Positions 1 through 9,352 of a stretch of 24,782 nucleotides of DNA are shown piece after piece. The DNA is from Chara braunii (Eukaryota > Streptophyta > Charophyceae > Charales > Characeae), in NCBI GenBank assembly GCA_003427395.1, contig BFEA01000282.1, positions 1,549,100 to 1,573,881 on the forward strand. Direction: 5' to 3'. The notes under the pieces were generated by a model, which did not search any database, had not been told where the DNA came from, and saw only the letters and a program-made list of their open reading frames with translations. The position numbers and the translations under genes were made by a program. Every line of letters begins with the position of its first letter. Position 1 is the stretch's first letter.

Positions 1-372
1 TAGGTTATACCACAAGATTTGAACATGAGATCAGCCATCGAAGAATCGGAGCATCTCCTACTAGCATACGAGTGAAAAGCAAGAGTTACACTAAGACTAT
101 TTCACAAGATTTGAGCAAGAGATCATCCATGGAAGAATCGGAGCATCTCCTACTAGCATGTGAGTGAAAAGCAAGATCTACACTAGACCAAATCACAAGT
201 ATTGAGCATGAGATTACCCATGAAAGAATCGGAGCATCTCCTATTAGCATGAGAGTGAAAATCAAGAGTTACACTAGGCTATATCACAAGATTTGAGCAA
301 GTGATTATCCATGGAAGAATCGGAGCATCTCCTACTAGCATGTGAGTGAAAAGCAAGATCTACACTAGTCCA
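1..372. repeat. Satellite-like tandem array, 4 x ~91 bp
   Basis: Four monomers begin near 11, 103, 194 and 285, giving a period of 91-92 bp. Each carries the near-invariant block AGAATCGGAGCATCTCCTA. Monomers 1 and 3 share the ending AAGAGTTACACTA, while 2 and 4 share AAGATCTACACTAG, so the true unit is a ~182-bp dimer (higher-order repeat). The first monomer starts close to the window edge, so the array very likely continues to the left. No coding capacity is evident. Confidence 0.9.
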
Positions 373-663
373 AGAAGTAAGAGACAAGAGAGAAGAAGAA
401 GAAGAAAAGGAAGAAGAAGAAGATGGAATGGAGAAGAAGAAGAAGAAGATGAAGAAGATGAAGAAAGGAAGGGAGAAGGAGATGAGTGAAGAGGAGTAGG
501 AAGAAGAAGAAGAAGAAGAAGAAGAAGAAGAAGAAAAGGAAGAAGAAAAAGAAGAAGAAGAAGAAGAAGAAGATGAAGTAGATGAAGAAAGGAAGGGAGG
601 AGGAGAAGAGTGAAGAGCAAGAAGAAAAAGAAGAAGAAGAAGAAGAAGAAAAAGAAGAAGATG
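373..663. repeat. GAA/GGA homopurine microsatellite
   Basis: The plus strand is almost pure purine, mostly (GAA)n with AAG/GGA interruptions. A ~124-bp internal duplication is visible: the block AAGAAAGGAAGGGA occurs near 461 and again near 585, in both cases followed by GGAG-rich sequence and GTGAAGAG. The poly-Ser, poly-Leu and poly-Phe reading frames on the minus strand are by-products of this composition. Confidence 0.95.
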
Positions 664-2319
664 GAGGAGAACCTTCTTTCCACTCACCTTCTTGATGCCT
701 TGGAGATGGAGCCTCAACCTTGATGAAGCTTCCTTCTTGTTGCACAACTACCCTATTGGCTACGGCTTTCTTCTTCCTCAAGCCTCTCTCCTTCTTTTCT
801 CACTTTCTCCCAAGTTGCCACAAACTCCTATCACCATGGCTATGGAGTCCTCCCCTCTAGGAGGGCGAATGAGACTCCCTGTAGCCTCTCTCTCTTCCTC
901 ACACCCACGGGGCTATGGCGGATCACCTCCCTAGTGCCAGCCTCACTACCACTAGTCTCTAAAGTTCCTCTCCCTAGCTCATGGCCTCCACCAAGCTCCT
1001 AAACTGGCATGGGTTCCCCTTTCCTCTCTCCAAGTGAAAGAGTGTTCCTATGACTTGGCCAGCATGGGCATTCCTCATGCAATTGTGAAAGTGGCGGACT
1101 GAATTCCCAGCTTATGTAGGGTGAAACCAGCAGTCTGGCCAGCCCATGGGCCTCCTTATGTGCCTTGAGGTGAACCGAGGTACCCCCCAAGGCAAAATTT
1201 TACTACTAGGCCCTTCCGGAGGTACCCGGGCCTCTTTTTGGCCAAGTACATGCAGTCCGAGTGGTTGGTACCAACTCGGATTGCCTCTTGGACTCCTCCA
1301 GCCTCTTTTTCACTTCAAGAATGCTGCCGCCTTGGGTCCTAATGCCCAAGGGGCAACTGTACTTCAGAGAAAAATGCCTAGTGGGCCTTTTTCTCGATTT
1401 TTTCAGTTTGTACCCCATTTTGGGTAGGGTGAGATATTTTCCATGCAGCGGCACATTTTCAGCCTTGGATCTGGCTGAGATCCAAGACCAACAATATTTT
1501 GTGGCACCCCCAAGTAGCCCTTGCTTCAATTTTGAGCCCCTAAGTCCACTTTTTCAATTTTTGGTGCATCTGGCTCTTTTTTTGGGCCAAATGCACAATT
1601 TTGTCCCTTTCCCTCTTTTGTTTCTTTCCATTTTGGGCTGCCACCTCATTCCAGAGCTAGCCGTTTTGAGATGGCCCACAAAAAACGGCTAGTTCCTCTC
1701 CACTATGTGATCTGATTCTCCGATTCATGGTCCAAAAGAAAACTGGTCATTTCTCTTTTGCATTTTCTCTCATTTTTTTATTTTTAATTCATATTTTATT
1801 GAGATTTGGCCCCATGGGCCATATCTCTGCAATCCGGATTGCCCTCCCTCATTCTAGGAGGGATGAGCTCACAGTTGGTACCTGCCAGTCCCTACTGTGT
1901 AGGTCCAAATAGGCCGACACACTCTCCTCCACTTTTTTCTTCCTTTTTGTCTAATTCTCCCTCTCATTTTTCTTTCTTTTTCTTTTATTTCAGTTGTGAC
2001 AAGTGTCAAACTGCTGTGCACCCTCTTTTTAGGCCGTGGGACCTCATTCCTGATTAGATTCATGGCTGGTACTTGACCGTTATATCTCGGATTACAACAA
2101 TGGCACCCCCATGTTCCTACGGGGCTCCATTTTGCCTCCGTTTGTCCACTTTTGAGCCCCCTTTGCTCCAATTTTCGAAGGACAGCCTTTTTCTCATGTT
2201 GAGCCTCTTGAGGCTCTATTTTCTCATGCCTAGCTAGTTCGAGATATCTCGGACTGCTGGGCAGCCCTCCCAACACCATTATTTCCTTCTCTTTTCTCTC
2301 ATGACTCTCCCACTTGCCC

Positions 2320-2341
2320 CCACTAGTGCTAGCACTAGTGG
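2320..2341. repeat. Perfect 22-bp palindrome
   Basis: The half-site CCACTAGTGCT is followed immediately by its exact reverse complement. It is followed by GTGCTAATATT and then a stem ACCGTC (2356-2361) / GACGGT (2377-2382). A diverged relative of the whole arrangement lies at 3579-3638: a decayed palindrome, the same GTGCTAATATT, then GCCGT (3613-3617) / ACGGC (3634-3638). Confidence 0.9.
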
Positions 2342-2918
2342 TGCTAATATTTTCCACCGTCTACATCCTCGATCTCGACGGTGTCATTTGCTTGCGCAAC
2401 TATTTCTTGTGTTGGCCCATGGTTCCCTTGGGACATCTCAAGTCCCCACCACTTTCCTCCATACTAATTCCATTTTCTTGTCCCGCCGGTAGTCCCGCCG
2501 GCATGTGTCCCATTTTTCGACTTTTATTATTTGGCCCCACTTGGTCCCCGACAACATCCCGGTTGGTGTCTCATTTTATTTTTGGATCTTCTTGCCCTTG
2601 GTAGTCCCAATATCTCTCCCTTAGGTGCCACATGTGTGCCGATTTTTCTAGGCCGTGAGATCTCATCTTACGGTTGTCGTTTACCGTCTCCACTTGCCTC
2701 ATGCCGAAATTGCTCCTTTCTAGCTTTTCGGGCTTGCCGTGGCTGATTTTCCCTTAGCCTAGGCACCCCCATGGAGTCCGGTATTCCTCGGACTGCAGTC
2801 ATGGCCATTTTCCTAGTCCCACAGCCCCACAACATGTGTTTCTCCTCCCCATGTAATCCGTTATTTTTCGGTTGCATGGGGCCTTGATTTTCTTTGATTT
2901 TCTCTGCAAAAATCAAAG

Positions 2919-3042
2919 CAAATCAAAGTCCTTTGTAACAGTCATATTCCAGAATGGATCTGGTCACGGATGTATCTCCCCAAATCAAAGTCCTTTGTAA
3001 CTGTCATATTCCAGAATGGATCTGGTCACGGATGTATCTCCC
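2919..3042. repeat. 62-bp direct tandem duplication
   Basis: Copy 1 is 2919-2980 and copy 2 is 2981-3042. They abut exactly and differ at one position that I can see (2940 A versus 3002 T), which implies a recent duplication. Just upstream (2884-2930) a TTTGATTT / AAATCAAA inverted repeat overlaps the start of copy 1. No gene is involved. Confidence 0.95.
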
Positions 3043-3723
3043 CAAGTGACCGTTTTTTACGGTTAAGGCTCTTTTCTCTTTTTCTTCTTTTCTATTTTCT
3101 TTTCTTTTCTTTTCCTTCTTTCTTGGACAGTAGGGACCTGCCAGTCCCTACTTGTGGCAGTCCCTACTGACGGCCAACTCACTCACTCGCTCTCACTCTT
3201 TTTGTCTTATTCTCCCTCATTTTCTTTTCTTTTCTCTCTTTTTTCTAGCATGCCAAGTATCACGTGGTCGTTAAGGCCCTTTTCTAGGCCCTTCCTCTTA
3301 GTTTTGGCCCTTCCTTTGCCCAAGGTGCAGTCCGTTATATCTCGGACTGCAATAATGGCCTTCTCATGCCCATGGGAGCTTTTTCCTTCCTCTATTTTTC
3401 TCCCATAGTGGCCCCTCCTACTCCGATTTTCTCCCGGAGGCCTATTTTTCTCATGGAGTCTCTTTTGACTCCATTTTCTTGAGGGAGACTGATCCGAGAT
3501 TTTTCGGATTGCTCCCATGCCTCCCACTCCATGTTTCTTTGCTTTTCTTTTTCCCTTTTGCCCTCTCCGTTTGCTCCCATTAGTGCTTGCACTAGTGGTG
3601 CTAATATTATTGGCCGTCAAGATCTTGATCTTAACGGCGCTCCTTGCTTTAATTATTTTTCCCTCATGCCGCTCCATAGTCCTTTGTCGAGGCATTCCCA
3701 TGTCCCCACCATTTGTCCCACGC

Positions 3724-3802
3724 TAGTCCTCGACACTTTGTCCCGCAGGTGGTCCTCGACACTTAGTCCCGCCGGTGGTCCCCGACACTTAGTCCCGGAT
3801 GC
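3724..3802. repeat. 26-bp minisatellite, 3 copies
   Basis: Three consecutive units of 26 bp share a TAGTCC/TGGTCC start, then (C/T)CGACACTT(A/T)GTCCCG. Landmark CC(T/C)CGACAC starts at 3728, 3754 and 3780. The units differ by single substitutions. Confidence 0.9.
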
Positions 3803-4280
3803 CATTATTTTTACTTAGTCCCACGCGGCCCCGGGTGCCTTCCCCCAAGGTGTCCCACGTCCCTTGGGCGTTTGCCGCCCCCCCGGTGACCCTTCTCCCT
3901 TGTCTTTCTTGCGCCTTGCGAGCACCGGTTCCCTTGGTCGCGGGGCCTTCAACCCGAGGTTCCCGTAGGTGGCCCCCATGTTGGGCCCTCATTCTCTAGC
4001 TTCCCACGGCCTCCGGGCCGTCCATCTCTCAACTTCCTTATTCTTTTGTCGCTGTCGCGCCGAGCTTGCTGGACCAAGGGTCCCTTGGCCTTAGCCTCGT
4101 TGAATTCCAACGGCCCTCCTGGCCTCATGCTATGTCCTATGTGCCCCTGTTCGTGCGCTTACTTGCTTGTTGTCGCTGGTTCTTTCTTCCTGTGGTTCTT
4201 ACCCCAGGGCCTCACTCCCTCCTGCGGCCTAATCCTTTGTTTTTTTTCTCTCTTTACTTATTGCTCCCGATTTCTGTGTC

Positions 4281-4562
4281 ATGCACAATCTGGCTGTATG
4301 CAGTCTCTCGAGTGACGGGATGTTATTCGGGACCCACCAGTCCCGACAACGGACTGAGATATTGATTGGAGTCACAGACGATATTACACTTGCAGAGGAG
4401 CTCTACCTCACGAGCGTTGCAAACGAGGAAATGGCGAGATGTATGGTGTACATCAGCAAGATTGATCCTGCGGTGCCTCTTGACATCAGCTATGTGGTCC
4501 CAGAATCGATAGCCACTCGGGTTCTTACCAGCGTGTACCAGATGTGGAGTCCCGGACAGTAG
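4281..4562 (+). CDS. Unidentified short open frame
   Basis: An ATG-initiated frame of 93 codons ends at a TAG at 4560-4562. The second half (about residues 25-90) has a mixed, protein-like composition containing TDDITLAEELYLTSVANEEM and ISKIDPAVPLDISYVVPE, unlike the Ser/Leu/Pro junk frames of the neighbouring region. I do not recognise a family, signal peptide or membrane segment. It could be an exon, a remnant of a mobile element or chance. The first ~25 residues run through the upstream repeat-like DNA, so the real start, if any, may be internal or upstream of an intron. Confidence 0.2.
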   Translation: MHNLAVCSLSSDGMLFGTHQSRQRTEILIGVTDDITLAEELYLTSVANEEMARCMVYISKIDPAVPLDISYVVPESIATRVLTSVYQMWSPGQ

Positions 4563-4879
4563 GGCCTACTCACAAGAGGTACCACTTATCATTATCAATT
4601 GGGACTCTCTAGTCACTACTATGTATTATGACATTATTATGATTTATCAGTGATTGCAGCCCTCCAATGGTTGCTCCCTACATACCTTGCGTACTACTCT
4701 TCAGTCTTGTATCTCTGGTAATGCTCTTGCAGAATCAGGTTTCTGGTCTTCTTAAGGCGGGCACGAGGCTTGTTCGGACCCACAACCCAGAACACTTATT
4801 TGTCTTATAAGGGCCCCACAAGGTTCATTCCTCGCAAAATGAAATCCTATCTCTAATTGATATCAGAATTTAAGGAAAC
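4563..4879. other. No recognisable feature
   Basis: About 300 bp of ordinary-composition DNA between the unidentified frame and the first hairpin repeat modules. I see no gene, repeat or RNA here. Confidence 0.5.
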
Positions 4880-4884
4880 TTTCG

Positions 4885-4992
4885 CCGGCATCTCCCTTGT
4901 ACAAGGTGGATTGCTAGAGTCTTTCCTAACTAAAAAACAATCGGCAACACTTCCCCTGGAGAAGGTGCCTTTCTAGAATCTATTCCGAGCTA
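4885..4992. repeat. CGGCAACA hairpin modules, left pair
   Basis: Two ~50-bp modules (4885-4932 and 4942-4992) share the layout CGGCA(aca)..TCCC, then a short inverted repeat, then (G)GTG, an AGAGTC/AGAATC block, TTCC and A(C/G)CTA. The central inverted repeats differ: CCTTGTACAAGG at 4895-4906 and CTTC/GAAG at 4950-4964. Two related modules lie at 15016-15066 and 15140-15190, beyond the retrotransposon. Confidence 0.7.
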
Positions 4993-5444
4993 GGGTGGCC
5001 GGCGTTCAGGACAGGAAGTACGCCCGAACCCGAACGCACGAACGTACGGGATACCTTGGGAATGCGTTCCACTGTTCGAGCCGAACGCAGACCAAAAAAA
5101 AAATCAAAAAACTCAAAAAAATCTGCAAAAAACATATGTTATGCAGAAAAATAAACTAAACAACATTTGCCTGAGCATAATAAAAATGAAAAAAGAAAAA
5201 TAAATACTAATAAGAAATATAAGAAAAAATAAAAAGAGAAATTAGAGGTTTAAAATAAATGAGTGCGCAAGCCCGTTTTCGACACCGCCATCTTTGGCGA
5301 TTTTTCATTTTTTTTTGGCATAGGCAAATGCACTGCAACTTTGCATGTGTACTTACATAATACAAAACTTATGCGAAAATTTAAAACTAGGGTAACCGGC
5401 GTTCGGGACGAGCCGAACGTCTGAACCCGAACGCCCAGGATATG
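4993..5444. repeat. Dispersed repeat, GC-hairpin head plus AT-rich body (copy A)
   Basis: A GC-rich segment with CGAACG/CGTTCG inverted repeats (GAACGCA near 5032 with TGCGTTC near 5064) is followed by A-rich DNA. Next come a TATGTTATGCAGAAAA block at 5135-5150, a CGCCA-TCTT-TGGCG hairpin at 5286-5299, and a second GC hairpin CGTTCGG/CCGAACG at about 5400-5419. The same order of landmarks occurs in copies at 14078-14940, 21881-22050 and 22063-22170. The LTR retrotransposon inserted at the end of this copy. Confidence 0.75.
5441..5444. repeat. Target-site duplication, left
   Basis: TATG immediately precedes the left LTR and is repeated at 14078-14081 immediately after the right LTR. Because the LTR ends in A, a 5-bp ATATG duplication is equally compatible. 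It fits the 4-6 bp staggers made by Ty3/gypsy integrases. Confidence 0.8.
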
Positions 5445-6453
5445 TGCAAGGAAGATGAGCGATAGCGAATTCCAGAAATCAAACAACATCGTACACATGA
5501 GACCAGATAGTCGTGACCTCGAACCAAAAGCAGAATTGCATCACGAGTTTCACCAAATAAAAACACAACAGACAGATAGTCGTGACGTCGAACCAAAAGC
5601 AGAATTGCATCACGAGTTTCACCAAATAAGAACACAGCAGAAGCTCATAATGGACAATGTTGGAATAGTCTCATCATCATCAACAAAGAACCAATGTCAG
5701 TATCCTATATGGCGCTCGGCGCCCAGACTACGAATGGCAGATCCTATCTAGCCTACTACTACAATGCCGAAGTTGACGTCAACAGCTCCACCGAAGTACG
5801 AGCAGATCTTGGACAATGTCGTCGCCTCAAGCACCAGGTATGTCTCTTGTACCATTCACAACCTCGTTCCCCAACTCACAGATGCCGCATGCACCCAAGG
5901 ACCACCATGCGCCCCATCCAGCATACAGCAGCGCAACTCGGCTATGGTTGCCTGCTCCTTCCTGCTCACCCGTGAGCGTGTGAGCCTAGCAGGCGATAGC
6001 GCAGCAGCGCTTGCACACAAAGCAGCCGGTGCTCGAATGAATCTAGCGTGGGCTGGCCCTTTCCTATATGGAAAATGGCCAGCCTGCTTGCGTGCAGCCT
6101 GGTTGTGCTGGGCTTCTCCCCAGAAGCTTCCGGTAGGCCCAAGGAGGCTGAGCCTCAGACCAAACGAATTGGCCCAGGGCCACCAACAGTTACCTATGCC
6201 CAACTGCTCACAACCTGAGTTGGGCCTATGCTGCGAATCTCGCCTAGGGCCTGACTCAGATGCATTTGATAAAAGGAATCAGGGCCTGGGCACTTCCAAC
6301 CAACTCGCGCTGCGCAACTGCCGGAATTTTCCCCAATTGCAAAGTAGTCCAAAATAGGCCTCTTAAGGTCCGTCGGGCCTGCCTTCACTTAGGGCGGCCG
6401 ACGCTGTTGCAAATAGGGGCCCAATAGCGCTTATCGAGGCCTTGTGCCTTGCA
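5445..6453 (-). repeat. 3' LTR of the gypsy element
   Basis: 1009 bp with terminal inverted repeat TGCAAGG...CCTTGCA. It matches 13140-14077 throughout. It is longer because of an internal 69-bp tandem duplication (5505-5573 and 5574-5642, both starting AGATAGTCGTGAC) that the other LTR has in single copy. Reading frames within it have no recognisable product. Confidence 0.93.
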
Positions 6454-6464
6454 TTCCCTCCTCC
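6454..6464 (-). other. Polypurine tract (plus-strand primer)
   Basis: On the minus strand GGAGGAGGGAA directly abuts the start of the 3' LTR. This is the expected position and composition of the purine tract that primes second-strand synthesis in LTR retrotransposons. Confidence 0.85.
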
Positions 6465-6489
6465 GTACTTCGCTAGTCCTCTGAGAAGT

Positions 6490-7986
6490 TCAGTCTTCGA
6501 TAATTTGGCGCTTTCCTTTCCGTAGAGACGTCTCATAGTGAGAGACTACTTGTGGAGCGGTCTGCATCAGTTCCTCCCTTGTGAACCATCTGTCCTCCTT
6601 TGGATCAGTGTGATGTCTGAACCGAACTCGATACCGCATCTTCGGTTTTGGAGGACGTCCTCTGCATGTTGGTCTTGGAACTGGCATCTCCCTGTGGTCA
6701 ACAATGTCGTCGATGTCGACCTCTCCATCCATGGTTGGGGGCAACATAGAGCGACGAGAGGGAAACTGGTCAGTTTCTTTGAAGGGTGCAAGCTTGGAGG
6801 CATGAAAGACAGGGTAAGTGCGGAGATGACCAGGGATCCGAATGACATAAGATGGCCCATCCGGATCTTCCCCAACTACATCTAGAACCTCCCATGGTCC
6901 AAAGTACTGTGGCATGAGCTTACGGGAGAACTCCTGTCCCAGTTTTGAGGATTTTACCCAGACTCTGTCCCCAACCTGAAATGTTGAAGGGCGGCGGTGC
7001 TTGTTCGCAGTTTCTATCATTGCCGCCTGTGCCTTGTGCAGTTGTTCTACTGCCTGCTGCATCAGTTGCTTGTAGCGATAGGCAAACTCAAGGGTGTCGA
7101 GTGCAACAGTTTTCTGATTGTCAGGTAGCAGAAAGTCTAGGGGCAATCTGGTCTTAAAAGTCAGTAGCAAACTGTTGTACATCATTGTTATACAGGCTGG
7201 CGATGAGAGCAAGTTTCTCATCCCAGTCCACCTGATTGGGCTTGATGTAATGTCGCAACAGGTGTTGAACAGCGCGATTGAGTTGCTCTGCTTGGCCATT
7301 AGCCTCGGGATGGTTCCCAAAAGTCATTTGTAGCTATTTTCCCTGTTCTGCAGCTGCAGCCTTCCACAACTCACCTGTGAATCGGACATCCTTGTCACCA
7401 ACAATAGACTTTAGGAGCCCAAAATCTCTGACCTTGTTCTCTTTGAAGAGTCTAATCACATACTCGGTTTTGCTGTCTCTGGCATTGCAACTAACCTAGC
7501 GTACTTACTAAACCTATCCACGATAACAAAGATGTGTCTCATTCCACTCTTGCTGGTGATTGGTGTGTCCATGAAATCCATAGACAAGCTCTCACCGGGC
7601 CTTTCCGGAATCGGAAGGGGCTTGAGGAGCCCAAGAGGGGCCTGTGTACGGGGCTGACAGACCTGACAAGTCTCCACGTACAGCTTGGCATCTCTCATCA
7701 TTGTGGGCGACCAAAACTGCTGTAGCAGATTGGCTACAGTCTTCTTGAAGCCAAAATGTTCGGTGGCATCGTGACACTCGCCTAAAAATAAACTACGCAA
7801 AGACTCTATTTGGCACACACAGACATTTATTCCCTTCCTTCTCAAGGAACAGCAATCTGTTGACCAACTCAAACTCGGCAGAAGTGATTTTATCCTTCGC
7901 CATGAGTCTGCGAATGATCTCAGACATAAACTGATCCTCGCGATAGGCTTCCACCATAGAGTGAGTAACATCGTCCGCAAGCCCAA
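6490..7986 (-). pseudogene. Integrase with C-terminal GPY/F and chromodomain-like region (broken)
   Basis: The N-terminal zinc-binding HHCC pattern is visible (CHDATEHFG ... CQVCQ, about 7600-7760). It is followed by the core: first Asp in SMDFMDTPI (~7570), second in GDKDVRFTG (~7390) and Glu in NGQAEQLNR (~7290). A TAG stop sits between the last two (near 7332), and further lesions separate the frames. The downstream 276-codon frame (6490-7320) holds the GPY/F motif (MPQYFGPWEVL) and then a chromodomain-like tail (VDIDDIVDHRE ... YRVRFRHHTDPKEDRW, then FTREELMQ). Chromodomains in this position are known to steer integration into particular chromatin. A frameshift near 7795-7810 separates it from RNase H. 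The DDE residues themselves are retained. Confidence 0.9.
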
Positions 7987-8503
7987 ACTCAGTGATCAAC
8001 GCACGAGAGAAATCTGGTCTACGCGACAACGCATCAGCAACCTTATTGTACTCGCCCTTGATGTACTGGGGCTCAAAGTCATACTGCTCTATGACTTCAA
8101 TCCAATGCTTCAGAGCGTCGGAGAGCACAGGCTGGGTTCTCATCCACTTCAGGGTTTGGTGATCAGTCCTGACGTAGAAGAACCTCCCAAGGAGGTAGTG
8201 CCTCCAATGGGTGAGCGCCTTGTAGATCGCATAGAGTTCCTTCTCATAGGTGGACTTAGCCAACTTCTAAGAGGGCATCTTTTTGGACATGTACTCTACC
8301 GGCCTCAACTTTTTCCCCTCGTGTTGTGCAAGTACGACGCGTATACCATATTGGCTAGCATCCGTAGTTACTACGAAAGGCTTGTCAGGATCAGGAAGTT
8401 TCAAGACCTCATGGTTTGTCAACACATGCTTCAACTGTCTGAAAGCAGCCTCACACCTGTCTGTCCACTCCCATGGGGTGTCAAGGCGAGTCAGGTTTGT
8501 CAA
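7793..8503 (-). pseudogene. RNase H domain of gypsy pol (broken)
   Basis: The catalytic landmarks of gypsy RNase H are present in order: TTDASQYGI (first Asp), YEKELYAI (Glu), RTDHQTL (second Asp) and ADALSRR. Two lesions are seen. A 1-nt frameshift near 8503 separates it from RT (the frame reads a stop right after AAP). A TAG stop near 8265 sits just after KKMPS, where the sense frame continues directly into KLAKSTYEKEL. After the domain the frame runs on toward the integrase zinc finger until the frameshift near 7800. Confidence 0.92.
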
Positions 8504-9352
8504 GGGGCGGCCACTATGCTATAATTCTGAACAAAATTGCGGTAGTAGCCTGTCATCCCTAGGAAGGACCTCATCTCAGTCACAGACTGAGGACGCGGCC
8601 AGTCACGAATGCTGGCCACCTTCGCGTCATCGGGCTTTAATCCCTCCGCGGAAATCTCATGACCCAAGTACAAGACACGGGTGCGGCCAAACTTGCACTT
8701 CTCACCGTTAATCTTGAACTTGTGCTGTCGAAAAAGACTATGGACTTTGTCCAAATGTGCGACGTGCTCCTCTACAGTCTTACTAAAAATAAGTATGTCA
8801 TCGAGGTACACGATGACAAACTTATCCAGGTAGTCATGAAATATCTGATTCATAGAGTGGTGAAAGGTGCCAGGAGCATTGCAAAGGCCGAAAGGCATCA
8901 CCACAAACTCGTACAAACCGTACCTGGTCTGAAATGCGGTTTTGTGTTGATCATCGGGCCGGATTGCAATCTGATGGTACCTGGACTTCAGACTTATCTT
9001 ACTGAATCACCCTTGCACTCTATCTAGCAAGTCATCAATGCGAGGTGGGGGCTCTCTGTTCTTGACAGTGATGGCATTGAGGCCCCTATAGTCAAGGCAC
9101 ATCCTAAGTGTTCCTTCCCTTTTCTTCGGTACGAATAGGACTGGTGAACCATAAGGAGAAACACTCGGCCGGATCCAACCCTTTTCTACGAGTTCCTTGA
9201 GTTGCCGGCAAAGCTCGTCAAGCTCGCCTGGAGACATCCAATAGATGCTACCCTTTGGGATGCTAGACCCTGGGATGATCTCTATCGCGTGGACGACCTC
9301 CCTCTCGACAACCCCTATTGGCTCTTCAAATAGATCAGGGTACTTAGCGACT
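8500..9352 (-). pseudogene. Reverse transcriptase of gypsy pol (broken, catalytic Asp lost)
   Basis: The frame opens near 9352, upstream of the first ATG (9237), and includes the gypsy connection segment ending [17 protein letters not shown] motifs follow: [36 protein letters not shown], then MPFGLCNAPGTF, and the YLDD box in VIVYLDDILIFS (~8800). The thumb and connection region includes FLGMTGYYRNF. A TGA stop interrupts at 9007-9009. A few codons later the motif-A Asp is replaced: the sequence reads FSKISLKSRYHQI where the family has KIDLKSGYHQ. Both the stop and the Ser make this copy inactive. The frame upstream belongs to protease and is offset by a frameshift near 9355. Confidence 0.93.

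Larger units (their letters stand above)
664..4280. other. Hairpin-rich pyrimidine-rich noncoding region
   Basis: About 3.6 kb with no recognisable protein. The plus strand is T/C-rich with recurring phrases such as TTTTCTCATG, CCCATGG and TAGTCCC. It is studded with short perfect or wobble-containing inverted repeats, for example at 1252-1284, 1829-1842, 2201-2216, 2236-2255, 2320-2341, 2775-2794, 3327-3350, 3421-3439, 3455-3472 and 3491-3510. Several share a common layout (AGTCCG or AATCCG, a loop of 0-8 nt, then its complement). It may be an old nonautonomous repeat or a set of tandemly diverged units. I do not recognise a known family. Confidence 0.6.

Noticed and set aside
274-781. Long minus-strand poly-Ser/Leu/Phe reading frames
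   Set aside because: They arise in three frames from the same GAA/TTC microsatellite; composition artefact.
5445-6388. Open frames of 93-197 codons inside the left LTR (e.g. 5764-6357 plus)
   Set aside because: They lie within an LTR defined by its partner copy, are not maintained in the partner, and have no recognisable domain.
8283-9027. Plus-strand frames opposite RT and RNase H
   Set aside because: Shadows of the minus-strand pol gene.
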